A stretch of DNA of 49,637 nucleotides from a bacterium (GTDB taxonomy: Bacteria; Oederibacteriota; CAKKQC01), in NCBI GenBank assembly GCA_919901855.1, contig CAKKQC010000018.1, positions 12,358 to 61,994 on the forward strand. Direction: 5' to 3'. A program made the position numbers and the translations under genes. Positions 15,255 through 22,785 of the stretch are shown one piece after another. Positions within the stretch are counted from its first letter, which is position 1. Every line of letters starts with the position of its first letter. A model generated the notes under the pieces. That model was given only the letters and a program-made list of their open reading frames with translations. It was not told the origin of the DNA and made no database searches.

Positions 15255-17282
15255 CTACCCCCCGCGGAGGGCCTGCTCGGCGTCGGCAAGAGCGGACGTG
15301 AACCGCGCGGGCGGGAGCTTGGCCATGATCACGCGGCCGTAGTTCTTCGTGTTGATCCGGGAATCGAGGAGGGCGAAGACGCCGGTATCGGTCTCGGAAC
15401 GGATAAGACGGCCGAAGGCCTGCCGCAACTTGATGATCGCGCGCGGGAGGGAGTCGTCCTGGAACGGATCGATCTCGTGCTCCTGGAGCCAGGTCTGCCG
15501 GGCTTTGTTGTATGCAGACGCGGGGCTCGGGAACGGGATGCGGGTCACGATCACGCACTGGAGCGCGGCCCCCACGACGTCGATGCCCTGCCAGAAGGTG
15601 CCCGTGCCGAGCAGGATGGTGCCGGGCGCGGAGCGGAGCTGGTTGAGCAGGAGGGTGGGGTCGGCGTCGCCCTGCGCCAGGACCGCCCTTGCGGGCTGGA
15701 AGCGCCTGCGGAACGGCTCGACCGCCTGTCCCAGATGCGCCCAGGACGTGAACAGGACCAGCACGCCCCCGGGCGCGGCCGCGGCGAGCTGGATGGCCCG
15801 CTCCACGCTCGCGGCCTCCCAGGGCCCATCGCCCTTTCCCGGGGCGGGCAGGTCGGCCGCGAGATAGCCGAGGGCCTGTTTCCGCCAGTCAAACGGCGAC
15901 TCGATGATCAGCTCCTTCGCGTCCGCCAGCCCGACCCAACGGCGGAAGTGCGAGCACGAGTCCCCGGCCGCGAGCGTGGCCGAGCACAGGATGAACGGGA
16001 ACGGCCGGTCCCAGAACCGCTCCCGGAGCTCGGTCGAAACGTCGATCGGCAGGGAGCGGAGCGTGACCTGGCGGGAGAAGTTCATGGCCACGAAGAAGAC
16101 CGAGCCGTCCTTCCCGCAGCCCAGGATGGTCCGGATGCTCTCCGCCTCCTGCCGGCACCGGGCCGCCAGTCCCAGGACCTCGCGGGCGAGGTCCGGCCGC
16201 TCTTCGCACGCTTCCGCCTCGTCGAGCCGGTCCGCGAGATCGCCGAGGGCGCCGGCCAGGTCGATGTTGGGGATCAATGGCTCGGTCAGCCGGCGTTCCC
16301 GCGACCCGGCCTCGCCCTCGGCGGCCGCGCCCTCGACCCAGGTCCGCATCTCCTCGAAGAACCCGGCGGCCTTGAACTCGACCTGCCGCGCGGCGTCGGT
16401 GGCTGCGGTCGCCCAGGGGCCGTGGCCCGATCCGGCCACGGCCTTGAGCAGTCCACCCCGCCGCCGCGGGAGCAGACGGTGCAGGAGTCTGCCGATACCG
16501 TCCTCGGTCACCTCCAGCCCCAGGCAGGTGCCGGCGACCTCCTCCAGCGTGTGGGCCTCGTCGATGATCGCGGCCCCGAACGGGAGGACACCGGGGGGCG
16601 GCTCGGCGTCCTCCATCGAGTCGTCGATGTCCCGGGGGATGGCCCAGTTCATGAGGAGCCAGTGGTTGATGACCAGGATGTGCGCCGCATTCGCGCGGTC
16701 CCGGTCGGCCCGGAACCCGCAGGGCGCGCCCGGCGCATCGGACTTGCGGTACCGGTCGCAGACCAGGGAGTCCACGCAGATCCGGCTCCAGACGGCGTCG
16801 TCGACGCCCACCCCCACCTTGTGCCGCAGGGCCGTGCCCCCCTCCAGCGCGTTCTCCTTCACGATCGAGAGCCCCCGGGCGTCCCGGGGCGCGGCGAACA
16901 GCCCCTCGTCGTGCCCGCCGGCCAGCGCGTCGAGGCGCTGGACGCAGAGGTAGTTCTCGAGCCCCATCAGGAGCGCGTACCGGAAGTCTTCGTGGCCCAG
17001 CGCGGCCATGATCCGGCCGACCAGGGGCAGGTCCTTTTCCACGAGCTGTTCCTGGAGGGCTTTCGTGCAGGTGGAGACGACCACCTGCTTCTTGTTCTCC
17101 ATGGCCCAGAGCGCGGCCGGGATGAGGTAGGCCAGGGACTTGCCGATGCCCGTGCCGGCCTCGACCAGCCGCCGGTCGCCGGACTTGAGGCCCGCCGCCA
17201 CCGCCCGGGCCATCTCCAACTGGCCGCCCCGGTACGTGTAGTCCGGCAGCTCGCGGCTCAGCCGCCCGCCGCGCTCGAACAC
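15255..17282 (-). CDS. dinG: DinG-family (XPD-like) iron-sulfur helicase
   Basis: 675 residues of a superfamily 2 helicase. Walker A is LVEAGTGIGKSLAY (about 40-53). The motif II box is AAIIDEAHTLEEV near 240. The closing motif is LRQAFGRLIRSETDTGVFAL near 625. Between motifs I and II lie four Cys (YLCVQ near 113, ICVDSLVCDRY near 168-173, PCGFR near 186), the pattern that binds a 4Fe-4S cluster in XPD/DinG helicases. The enzyme unwinds DNA 5'-to-3' and typically resolves R-loops and G-quadruplexes, which would be frequent at this G+C content. GTG 17282 lies 21 bases past the stop of the upstream CsgG-like gene; a CTG slightly upstream is possible because family members have a few more N-terminal residues. 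A terminator hairpin follows. Confidence 0.92.
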   Translation of the reverse strand: MFERGGRLSRELPDYTYRGGQLEMARAVAAGLKSGDRRLVEAGTGIGKSLAYLIPAALWAMENKKQVVVSTCTKALQEQLVEKDLPLVGRIMAALGHEDFRYALLMGLENYLCVQRLDALAGGHDEGLFAAPRDARGLSIVKENALEGGTALRHKVGVGVDDAVWSRICVDSLVCDRYRKSDAPGAPCGFRADRDRANAAHILVINHWLLMNWAIPRDIDDSMEDAEPPPGVLPFGAAIIDEAHTLEEVAGTCLGLEVTEDGIGRLLHRLLPRRRGGLLKAVAGSGHGPWATAATDAARQVEFKAAGFFEEMRTWVEGAAAEGEAGSRERRLTEPLIPNIDLAGALGDLADRLDEAEACEERPDLAREVLGLAARCRQEAESIRTILGCGKDGSVFFVAMNFSRQVTLRSLPIDVSTELRERFWDRPFPFILCSATLAAGDSCSHFRRWVGLADAKELIIESPFDWRKQALGYLAADLPAPGKGDGPWEAASVERAIQLAAAAPGGVLVLFTSWAHLGQAVEPFRRRFQPARAVLAQGDADPTLLLNQLRSAPGTILLGTGTFWQGIDVVGAALQCVIVTRIPFPSPASAYNKARQTWLQEHEIDPFQDDSLPRAIIKLRQAFGRLIRSETDTGVFALLDSRINTKNYGRVIMAKLPPARFTSALADAEQALRGG

Positions 17283-17303
17283 GCCGTCGATCCCGCTCAG
17301 AAG

Positions 17304-19181
17304 CTACTCTTCCTCGTCGTTGAGGACGCGAATGTTGAGGTGCGCTCCGAACCCGACGACCAGGGAAAGGTCGCCCGGCCTGACGACCCCGGTCGTCAGC
17401 ACCTCGTAGCGAACAGCGGTCCGGAGCCAGTAGGGCTGGCCGATCACTTCCAGCACCGACCAGTCCACCCCCGCGTTCGCGGACAGGCCCACTCCGTACC
17501 AGCGCTTGAGCGTGGTATCGCCTGTCGGGCGTCTCAGGGACACCTCCTCGCCGATGATATCGATCCCGGGGCCCACGTAGGGAAGGAAGTTGAACCGGCG
17601 CATGCCCAGCGGAGCAACGCACCGGGCGACCAGGAGGGATCCACGGAACGTCCAGTCGGCGCCCACGGTGCTTCCCGCCGCGGGAGCGCCCATCCACCGG
17701 AGCCCCTGCCGCGACACCTCCTGAATGCCCAAGTCGAGCGTGATGCCGGTCAGGGACCGCCGCGCCGACCAGATGGCCGCCGCAAGGTTCGTCGACCGTC
17801 CCCGGAGGTAGACCCGCGACGCGTTGTGATTCGCGTCAAGCCGGACGCCACCCACTTCGCTCGTGGCGCCAAAGCGAGACAGACTCCCGAAGTTGAGGGA
17901 GAGGTATCCCTCCTTCTCCCCCTCGTATTCGTCACCGAATGCCTCGCCAGCCTCCGGGATCTCGGCTGGCTTCGCCGGGAACGACGCGAGCGCGGCCGCA
18001 ACCGCCTCGTTCGCTTCCCACTTGAGGTACCGGTGCAGGATCTTCTCCCCCGTGGCCTGGGCCAGACCACGGAGAAACTCGCGCCCCGAGAGCGACGGGT
18101 TGAAGATGACCTCGCGTACCCCCATCCCCGACCCCTTCCACACCACGTCGCCGCTCGCATCCACGAGCGCGAGCCCCAGGCACACTTCGCGACGCCGGTA
18201 GAACCCCATGTTCACGATGCGGTACTGCTCGATCCGGCCCAACATGAGGAGGTCGTGATCGAGCAGGCGCACCCGGGCTTCGGTCGACAAGCCATTCCAC
18301 TGGCCGGCCTCGCTGATGCCCGCAGCGCGGAAACGCTCGATGCGTTCGGGATCGGGGACCACGGTATACCCCCTCGCGCGAAGGGACTCCTCGATCGCGG
18401 CGCGGAGCAACCCGGCGGCCTCAACGTTCGTCGAGGCGTTATCCAGATCGGCCACCAGGATCCGGCGCGCGAACGGGACCTGGCCAGTCGCGTCCGGGGA
18501 TGCCGGCGCCGCGCCTGGGCCGTTTCTCCCTTTCAGGTCGTGATCCAGTCGCCGGGCAAGATCCCCTGCCATCCGGGCCGACGGTGCGGGGCGGGCCGCG
18601 AGCCACGCCCGGAGGTTGACCGGCACGGAGGCGGATTCCGAGATCTCGCGATGGACCGTCCCCCGCGCGAACACCGCCCCCTCCGGCCAGGTCTTGAGTT
18701 CGTATGTGAGCGAGAGTGCGGCCGAACGCAGGTAGGACGCGGCCCGCCGCCCCCCGCTCCGCCGCTGAACACCCCGGATCAGGTCGGGACTGACGATCAG
18801 GAGGAGCGTGGGAGCGAAGGACTCCACGCTACCGGTCGAAGTGCCCTGGTGGTATCCCACAATCCGGTAGGCATGCGAGCCGGCGGGCCGGGCCGTCGCG
18901 AGCACGAATGCCTCGAGTTCGCGGGCGCGCCAGGGGCGGGCGATCTGTTCCGGGTATCCCGACCCGAGTGCGGCATTGAGCTCGCGCATCACGCCCTCCG
19001 CCGTCGACCCCGTGCAGTCCGCCGCCGGCTCCGCTGCAGCGGAACCGAGCTGCATGTAGATCCGTTCGGGCTGGGGATTCACGGGGGGAGTGCCCGTGTC
19101 ACCAGCCGCGAACGCCACTCCCGCCGCGACGGAACACCCGAGAAGCACCAGCGCGACCGTCAAGTTCCGGGCGCCCCTCAC
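17304..19181 (-). CDS. Exported GNA1162/CsgG-like protein with C-terminal outer-membrane barrel
   Basis: 625 residues from GTG 19181, chosen because GGGGAGGGGGG precedes it by six bases and the signal peptide (VALVLLGCSVAAGVAFAAG) follows. The N-terminal 200 residues contain an unassigned periplasmic domain. The middle (about 215-370) reads ARRILVADLDNASTNVEAAG, IEESLRARGYTVVPDPERIE, LLMLGRIEQYRIVNMGFYRR, LALVDASGDVVWKGSGMG, the pattern of GNA1162/DUF799 and CsgG-like proteins. From about 400 to the end the sequence is strand-rich (YLSLNFGSL, FNFLPYVGPGIDIIGEEV, LSLVVGFGAHLNIRVL) and could form a barrel. The gene lies just after the toxin-like gene and before dinG. Function is not known; a surface-organelle assembly or sensing role is inferred from fold only. 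Confidence 0.75.
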   Translation of the reverse strand: MRGARNLTVALVLLGCSVAAGVAFAAGDTGTPPVNPQPERIYMQLGSAAAEPAADCTGSTAEGVMRELNAALGSGYPEQIARPWRARELEAFVLATARPAGSHAYRIVGYHQGTSTGSVESFAPTLLLIVSPDLIRGVQRRSGGRRAASYLRSAALSLTYELKTWPEGAVFARGTVHREISESASVPVNLRAWLAARPAPSARMAGDLARRLDHDLKGRNGPGAAPASPDATGQVPFARRILVADLDNASTNVEAAGLLRAAIEESLRARGYTVVPDPERIERFRAAGISEAGQWNGLSTEARVRLLDHDLLMLGRIEQYRIVNMGFYRRREVCLGLALVDASGDVVWKGSGMGVREVIFNPSLSGREFLRGLAQATGEKILHRYLKWEANEAVAAALASFPAKPAEIPEAGEAFGDEYEGEKEGYLSLNFGSLSRFGATSEVGGVRLDANHNASRVYLRGRSTNLAAAIWSARRSLTGITLDLGIQEVSRQGLRWMGAPAAGSTVGADWTFRGSLLVARCVAPLGMRRFNFLPYVGPGIDIIGEEVSLRRPTGDTTLKRWYGVGLSANAGVDWSVLEVIGQPYWLRTAVRYEVLTTGVVRPGDLSLVVGFGAHLNIRVLNDEEE

Positions 19182-19205
19182 GTCGTTCCCCCCTCCCCGC
19201 CGCAC

Positions 19206-19757
19206 CTATTCGACCGGAGAGGACACCCGGAGGCCGGGAAATCGCGCGAAGTCCCGGTCCAGCGTGACCCACTCGCATCCGTGTTCGATCGCCAGGGCGG
19301 CGAACCAGGCATCGGTGACGCGCGGCCCGTGAATGCCCGGGCGCCGGCAGAATCCCTTGAGGAGGTCCCAGTGCCGGGGTCCCGGCGCCACCGTCACCGC
19401 CCGCGGCTGGTCCTTCAGCCAATCCGCGAACTCGAGCGCCCGGACCATCGGGGTCGGCTGTTTGAAGATCCGGGTGTCGGTGACGATGCGGACGAAGGCC
19501 GTCAGCGCCGACTCGGAAATACCGAAGGGCGCGGGGCCGTCGACCACCCGGCCGAGCCACGCCCGACACGCGGCATGGTGGGTCGCGTCATCGCGGAACG
19601 CCCCGATCAGGACGTTGACGTCAGGAAGGACCGTGACGCTTCTCGGTTCGCGCCAGAAGGGATGATGTGCTGGTGAGATCGATCCCCGGCCGGGTTCCTG
19701 TCCCGTGGAAGATCGGCATCGGGCGGGGCCGGGCCGCGCGCCCCTTGTCGCCGCCAT
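19206..19757 (-). CDS. VapC-type PIN-domain toxin, start codon anomalous
   Basis: The conserved part begins VTVLPDVNVLIGAFRDDATH and ends VTDAWFAALAIEHGCEWVTL, DRDFARFPGLRVSS. The acidic PIN residues are visible (LPDVN, ISESAL, VTDAWF, LDRDF), so it should be an Mg-dependent RNase. Family members usually start at the codon before TVLPDVN, but here that codon is GTC and no ATG, GTG, TTG or CTG exists in frame until ATG 19757. That longer reading would give 183 residues with an unlikely Gly/Arg-rich N-terminus and overlap the antitoxin gene by 137 bases. The coordinates given use that ATG; the folded domain is about 19206-19658. It may be a natural loss of start, a non-canonical start or a base error. 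Confidence 0.7.
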   Translation of the reverse strand: MAATRGARPGPARCRSSTGQEPGRGSISPAHHPFWREPRSVTVLPDVNVLIGAFRDDATHHAACRAWLGRVVDGPAPFGISESALTAFVRIVTDTRIFKQPTPMVRALEFADWLKDQPRAVTVAPGPRHWDLLKGFCRRPGIHGPRVTDAWFAALAIEHGCEWVTLDRDFARFPGLRVSSPVE

Positions 19758-19875
19758 GTCCGATCCGCTGGCGCAGGCTTTCGGACATCACGGCCGTCAG
19801 GGTCGTCCCCCGATCCGCGGCAAACCGCTTGGCGACCCGCATCAGCTCATCCGGCAGACGCACCGTGGTTCTCAT
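19621..19875 (-). CDS. Ribbon-helix-helix antitoxin, VapB type
   Basis: The 84-residue protein opens MRTTVRLPDELMRVAKRFAA and continues DRGTTLTAVMSESLRQRIG, a standard ribbon-helix-helix DNA-binding domain. The C-terminal half (MPIFHGTGTRPGIDLTST) is the toxin-binding arm seen in VapB relatives. It would neutralise the PIN protein downstream and repress the shared promoter. ATG 19875 is six bases after the -10 box, with direct repeats over the promoter. The stop at 19621 lies about 37 bases past the normal toxin start region, so the overlap with the toxin frame is longer than usual. Confidence 0.85.
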   Translation of the reverse strand: MRTTVRLPDELMRVAKRFAADRGTTLTAVMSESLRQRIGHGGDKGRAARPRPMPIFHGTGTRPGIDLTSTSSLLARTEKRHGPS

Positions 19876-19881
19876 GCAACC

Positions 19882-19911
19882 GTCATACCATTCAGTATGT
19901 CAGTATGTCAA
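19882..19911 (-). promoter_or_regulatory. Promoter and possible operator of the VapBC operon
   Basis: TTGACA (19906-19911) and TATGAC (19882-19887) are 18 bases apart, with the antitoxin ATG six bases further on. The spacer holds two tandem copies of TGACATAC, a likely site for VapB self-repression. The -35 overlaps the TGA stop of the upstream winged-helix gene. It is the best -35/-10 pair in the window and supports leaderless starts. Confidence 0.8.
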
Positions 19912-20660
19912 CGCCGGGGCCGCTGGCGCTTCGATGCTAACGGAGCCAGGAGCTTCAGCGCCGCGAAGGTTTCGAGCCACGCCTGCTCGGGCAAGGTGTG
20001 AACCGCCATGCGCCAGGCGTGCCACTGCTTCAGCAACGGCACGAGCGTCCGGGACCGGGAACTGCGATCCGCCGTGAGGTTGGGCCCGGCCAGCAACAGC
20101 ACGGACTCGAAGGAACGGGCCAGGTCGGAGAGGGTGAAGCGGCCGCGCGCGACGCGTTCGGGGTCGGCGTCCTCCGCCAGCCAGACCAGGAAGCGCTCGA
20201 GGAGGTCCCGGAAGGCCCGGTGCCGGCCCAGGGCCCCGATCACCTTCGGCGCCTTCGGTTTCGCGGCCCCGGAATGCCAGACCACGACGGGATGCCAGCC
20301 ACCCCACTCCCCGACCTCGATCTCGAGCTTCGGCTCCGGCAGCCGCGCCGACGCCCCCGCCTCGCGCGTCTCCGGGCCCGCCGCCATCCCGGCGAACCAG
20401 GGGGCGAACCGGGCCCAGTCGACCTCGCACCGCGGCCGCCGGCCCCGCCGCAAGGCGACCATTCCGAGCTGGACGAGCTTGTCGAGCACGGCGCCCACCT
20501 TGGCGGGCGCGACGTCGCATCTCCGGGTGAGCTGGTCGCGGCCCAGCCGGCGTCCCGCCAACATGATGACGACCCGGGCCGCGAGGGGGTCGCGCGACAG
20601 CCCCGCCCGCCCGTACCGGAGATCCCGGCGGACCCGTGATGCGTTCGGATTGCGGCTCAT
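19908..20660 (-). CDS. Winged-helix domain protein of unknown function, 250 aa
   Basis: The N-terminal region (about residues 18-80) reads SRDPLAARVVIMLAGRRLGR, DQLTRRCDVAPAKVGAVLDK, LVQLGMVALRRGRRPRCEV, which is the helix-turn-helix-wing pattern of MarR or ArsR-like domains. The remaining 170 residues are helical (AFRDLLERFLVWLAEDADPE, SDLARSFESVLLLAGPNLTA) and not recognised. ATG 20660 follows a TATGAT box by seven bases; the ATGs slightly upstream overlap that box and are rejected. It is probably a transcriptional regulator. Its stop overlaps the -35 of the VapBC operon, so transcription of this gene would read into that promoter. Confidence 0.7.
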   Translation of the reverse strand: MSRNPNASRVRRDLRYGRAGLSRDPLAARVVIMLAGRRLGRDQLTRRCDVAPAKVGAVLDKLVQLGMVALRRGRRPRCEVDWARFAPWFAGMAAGPETREAGASARLPEPKLEIEVGEWGGWHPVVVWHSGAAKPKAPKVIGALGRHRAFRDLLERFLVWLAEDADPERVARGRFTLSDLARSFESVLLLAGPNLTADRSSRSRTLVPLLKQWHAWRMAVHTLPEQAWLETFAALKLLAPLASKRQRPRR

Positions 20661-20667
20661 TGTTGGC

Positions 20668-20673
20668 ATCATA
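20668..20673 (-). promoter_or_regulatory. Candidate -10 element of the winged-helix gene
   Basis: TATGAT on the minus strand, seven bases before ATG 20660. The position excludes ATG starts at 20672 and 20669. Confidence 0.5.
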
Positions 20674-20730
20674 GCGTTATCGCCCGGCCGGAAGACGGCG
20701 GACGACTGGGCCGCGCGAGCGGCGGGAGGC

Positions 20731-21150
20731 TCAGTCCCCGCCGTGCCCTCGTCCCCTTTTCCCCTTGGGCCCCTTGCCGGGCTTCTCGTCTCCTTCGCCG
20801 CGGCCCGGCGGAGGCGGATACGATTTCACGACGTCCCCGTGGTACCGGTACGGCCGGTCCGCGACCATCTCGAGATCCACCACGACGTCGTTCTGGATGA
20901 CGACGTACGCAGGGAGGGAGGGCGCCATCATCCAGTTGCCCGACCCGACCTCCACGTAGAAGTAGACGTTGCGATCGACGTCGTAATACACCTGCGCGTT
21001 CTGGTAGTAGCGGTAACGGTAAAAGTCGCCCCGGCGCGCCCCGTGCGCGGGCGCCCAGGGCGGCGGTCCGCCCCTTACGTAGACGCGCTCCTGCGCGTAG
21101 CACGAACTCAGCAGCATGAAGAAGAGAACGGTCCGGACCGGATGGCGCAT
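20731..21150 (-). CDS. Small lipoprotein with Tyr-rich YXDVXXXVYFYVE-type domain
   Basis: 139 residues. The N-terminus MRHPVRTVLFFMLLSSCYAQ is a lipoprotein signal with lipobox LSSC, so Cys17 should be lipidated. The core YRYRYYQNAQVYYDVDRNVY, FYVEVGSGNWMMAPSLP is a short repeat-like motif seen in small exported proteins of many Gram-negative bacteria, without known function. The C-terminus is Pro/Gly/Lys-rich and positively charged. Start ATG 21150 is well supported by GGAGG eight bases upstream, one of the few true Shine-Dalgarno sites in the window. Longer frames upstream are not coding. Confidence 0.8.
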   Translation of the reverse strand: MRHPVRTVLFFMLLSSCYAQERVYVRGGPPPWAPAHGARRGDFYRYRYYQNAQVYYDVDRNVYFYVEVGSGNWMMAPSLPAYVVIQNDVVVDLEMVADRPYRYHGDVVKSYPPPPGRGEGDEKPGKGPKGKRGRGHGGD

Positions 21151-21292
21151 GATTTGGTTCCTCCGTTCGACTGGCTTCAGCATGCGCCCCAAGGGAGACG
21201 GAAGACACTCGGGAGAATTCCTAGCGCGGGGGTGGCAAGTGCCTAGCCGTTTCGCCGATTGACACCCCTGCCGCGCGGCGTGAGGATGAGAC

Positions 21293-22456
21293 ATGGCTCG
21301 ACCGCATCCCCGCCGCGTCCCCCGCCGCCGCGCCGGCGACCCCGGGATGGGCAACCGCGTGCGCCAGGTCGTCCGGATCGGCGGGACCGTGCTGCTGGGC
21401 ACCATCATCGGCGGACTGCTCGTCCTCTGCCTCATGCCGCTTATACAGCCGCTCGCGTTCGCCGCGATCCTCGCGATCGCGTGCGCGCCGCTGATGGGGC
21501 CGGCCCGGTGGCTCACCCGCGGGAAGCAGGGGCTCGCGGCCCTGCTCATCACCGGCGTGGTCGCCGTGATCGGCGTCGTGCCCGCCGCCTACCTGGGCTC
21601 TGCGCTCACGGTCGAGGCGGGCAAGGCCTACGAGGGCCTCAGGGGCCGGGTCGAGAGCGGCGAGCTCAAACGGCGAATCGACGAGGCCGTGGCGTCCACG
21701 CGGGCCATCCTGCCCCCGCAGATGGCCAAGGACGCGACCCACCGGATCGAGATGGTCATCGGCGACGTCAGCACGGCCGGGCTGCGCGTCGTGTCGCTGC
21801 GGCTCCTCGCGTGGCTGAGCGCCGCGCTCGAGAACCTGCCGATCCTGGCGCTGGACCTCGCGGTCATGATGCTGTCCCTGTTCATATTCCTGCGGGACGG
21901 GAAGGACTGGATCGCGGGCTGGAACAACGCGGTGCCGCTCCCCCCCGCGTTCCGCAACCTGCTGGAGTCCCGGGTCCGCGACACCACGGTCGCGGTCGTC
22001 CACGGCATGTTCATCGCCGCGCTCGCGCAATCCGTGCTGGTGGGGATCGGGTTCAAGCTGTTCGGCGTCCCCCTCCCCGTCCTCTTCGGCACCGCCGGGT
22101 TCTTCGCCTCCCTGATCCCGTACATCGGAGTCGCCGTCCTCTGGATCCCCGCCTGCTTCTGGCTCTGGATCACGCAGGACTCCCTCGCGCGCGCGGCGGG
22201 CCTCTTCGCGTACGGCATCATCCTCGTCTCGTCGATCGACAACATCGTCAAGCCCATCGTGATCGGCGAGGGCGCCCGGTTGCCGGCGTACGCCATGTTC
22301 ATCGCCATCATGGGCGGGATCTTCGCGATGGGGCCGCTGGGGCTGTTCCTGGGCCCGGTGGTGTTCGCCGTCGCCTTCGCCGCCATCAGCACCTACCGCG
22401 ACATGGTGCGGGCCACATCCCGCCGCAAGGACGCGGCGACGGCCCGCCGGAGCTAG
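21293..22456 (+). CDS. AI-2E family transporter (PerM-like)
   Basis: 387 residues with about eight hydrophobic segments. The first pair (GTVLLGTIIGGLLVLCLMPL, FAAILAIACAPLMGPARWL) is followed by a cytoplasmic or periplasmic stretch rich in charged residues. The conserved C-terminal half includes VVHGMFIAALAQSVLVGIGF, LPVLFGTAGFFASLIPYIG, and DNIVKPIVIGEGARLPAYAM. These match PF01594, whose members export autoinducer-2 or act as ion antiporters. Inferring quorum signalling would be unsafe. The ATG at 21293 lies downstream of a TTGACA at 21259-21264. The gene ends 33 bases from a convergent small gene. Confidence 0.92.
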   Translation: MARPHPRRVPRRRAGDPGMGNRVRQVVRIGGTVLLGTIIGGLLVLCLMPLIQPLAFAAILAIACAPLMGPARWLTRGKQGLAALLITGVVAVIGVVPAAYLGSALTVEAGKAYEGLRGRVESGELKRRIDEAVASTRAILPPQMAKDATHRIEMVIGDVSTAGLRVVSLRLLAWLSAALENLPILALDLAVMMLSLFIFLRDGKDWIAGWNNAVPLPPAFRNLLESRVRDTTVAVVHGMFIAALAQSVLVGIGFKLFGVPLPVLFGTAGFFASLIPYIGVAVLWIPACFWLWITQDSLARAAGLFAYGIILVSSIDNIVKPIVIGEGARLPAYAMFIAIMGGIFAMGPLGLFLGPVVFAVAFAAISTYRDMVRATSRRKDAATARRS

Positions 22457-22489
22457 CCCCCCCAGGGGGAGGGCCCGCGACCTCTTCCT

Positions 22490-22684
22490 TCAGTTGCGGC
22501 CGACCCGCTTCGCCTGGTCCGCCTTCTCCACGTCCGCGGCGGCGGCGTCCCGGCTCGCGCGCTCGACGGCCTCGATGGCCCGGTGGACGTGGCGGTTGAC
22601 CCGCCGGAGCATGTAGACGACGTAGAGCCGGTCCAGGATGATCCCCAGGAAGAAGGCGGCCAGGCAGAGCGCGAAGATCTTCAC
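22490..22684 (-). CDS. Small single-span membrane protein with coiled-coil tail, 64 aa
   Basis: The GTG at 22684 begins VKIFALCLAAFFLGIILDRL, one membrane helix, followed by a charged helical tail (RHVHRAIEAVERASRDAAAA) likely to form a coiled coil. TGTGAT lies six bases before the GTG, with GGGGAG between them that could serve as either leader or Shine-Dalgarno. The gene points toward the AI-2E gene, which is convergent. Family unknown. Confidence 0.55.
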   Translation of the reverse strand: MKIFALCLAAFFLGIILDRLYVVYMLRRVNRHVHRAIEAVERASRDAAAADVEKADQAKRVGRN

Positions 22685-22747
22685 CTCCCCATCACACCAC
22701 AACCGCCGCCCGGATGGCCCCCTGGCCGGGCCGCCCGGCGGGGCAGG

Positions 22748-22777
22748 TTGCCTGCCGTCCGCGGCGGGAGGTACCAT
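22748..22777 (+). promoter_or_regulatory. Candidate promoter of the kelch-PorV operon
   Basis: TTGCCT (22748-22753) and TACCAT (22772-22777) are 18 bases apart. The GTG start of the kelch gene is 8 bases after TACCAT, with no Shine-Dalgarno. Confidence 0.5.
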
Positions 22778-22785
22778 CAGCTACC

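Noticed and set aside
15103-15558. N-terminal extension of the giant propeller protein to 15558
   Set aside because: It overlaps dinG, lacks a signal peptide, and a TATAAT box sits just before GTG 15102.
15477-19676. A 1399-codon open frame on the plus strand opposite DinG and the CsgG-like gene
   Set aside because: At about 70% G+C, antisense frames stay open by chance. Its product is Arg/Gly/Pro-rich with no motifs, and the minus-strand genes have clear family motifs.
21151-21292. Sigma-54-like promoter (TGGCAAGTGCC) upstream of the lipoprotein gene
   Set aside because: The GG and GC dinucleotides are not at the required spacing.
22457-22489. Terminator in the C/G-rich stretch after the AI-2E gene
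   Set aside because: CCCCCC and GGGGG can pair but there is no T tract and the loop is too short to be convincing.
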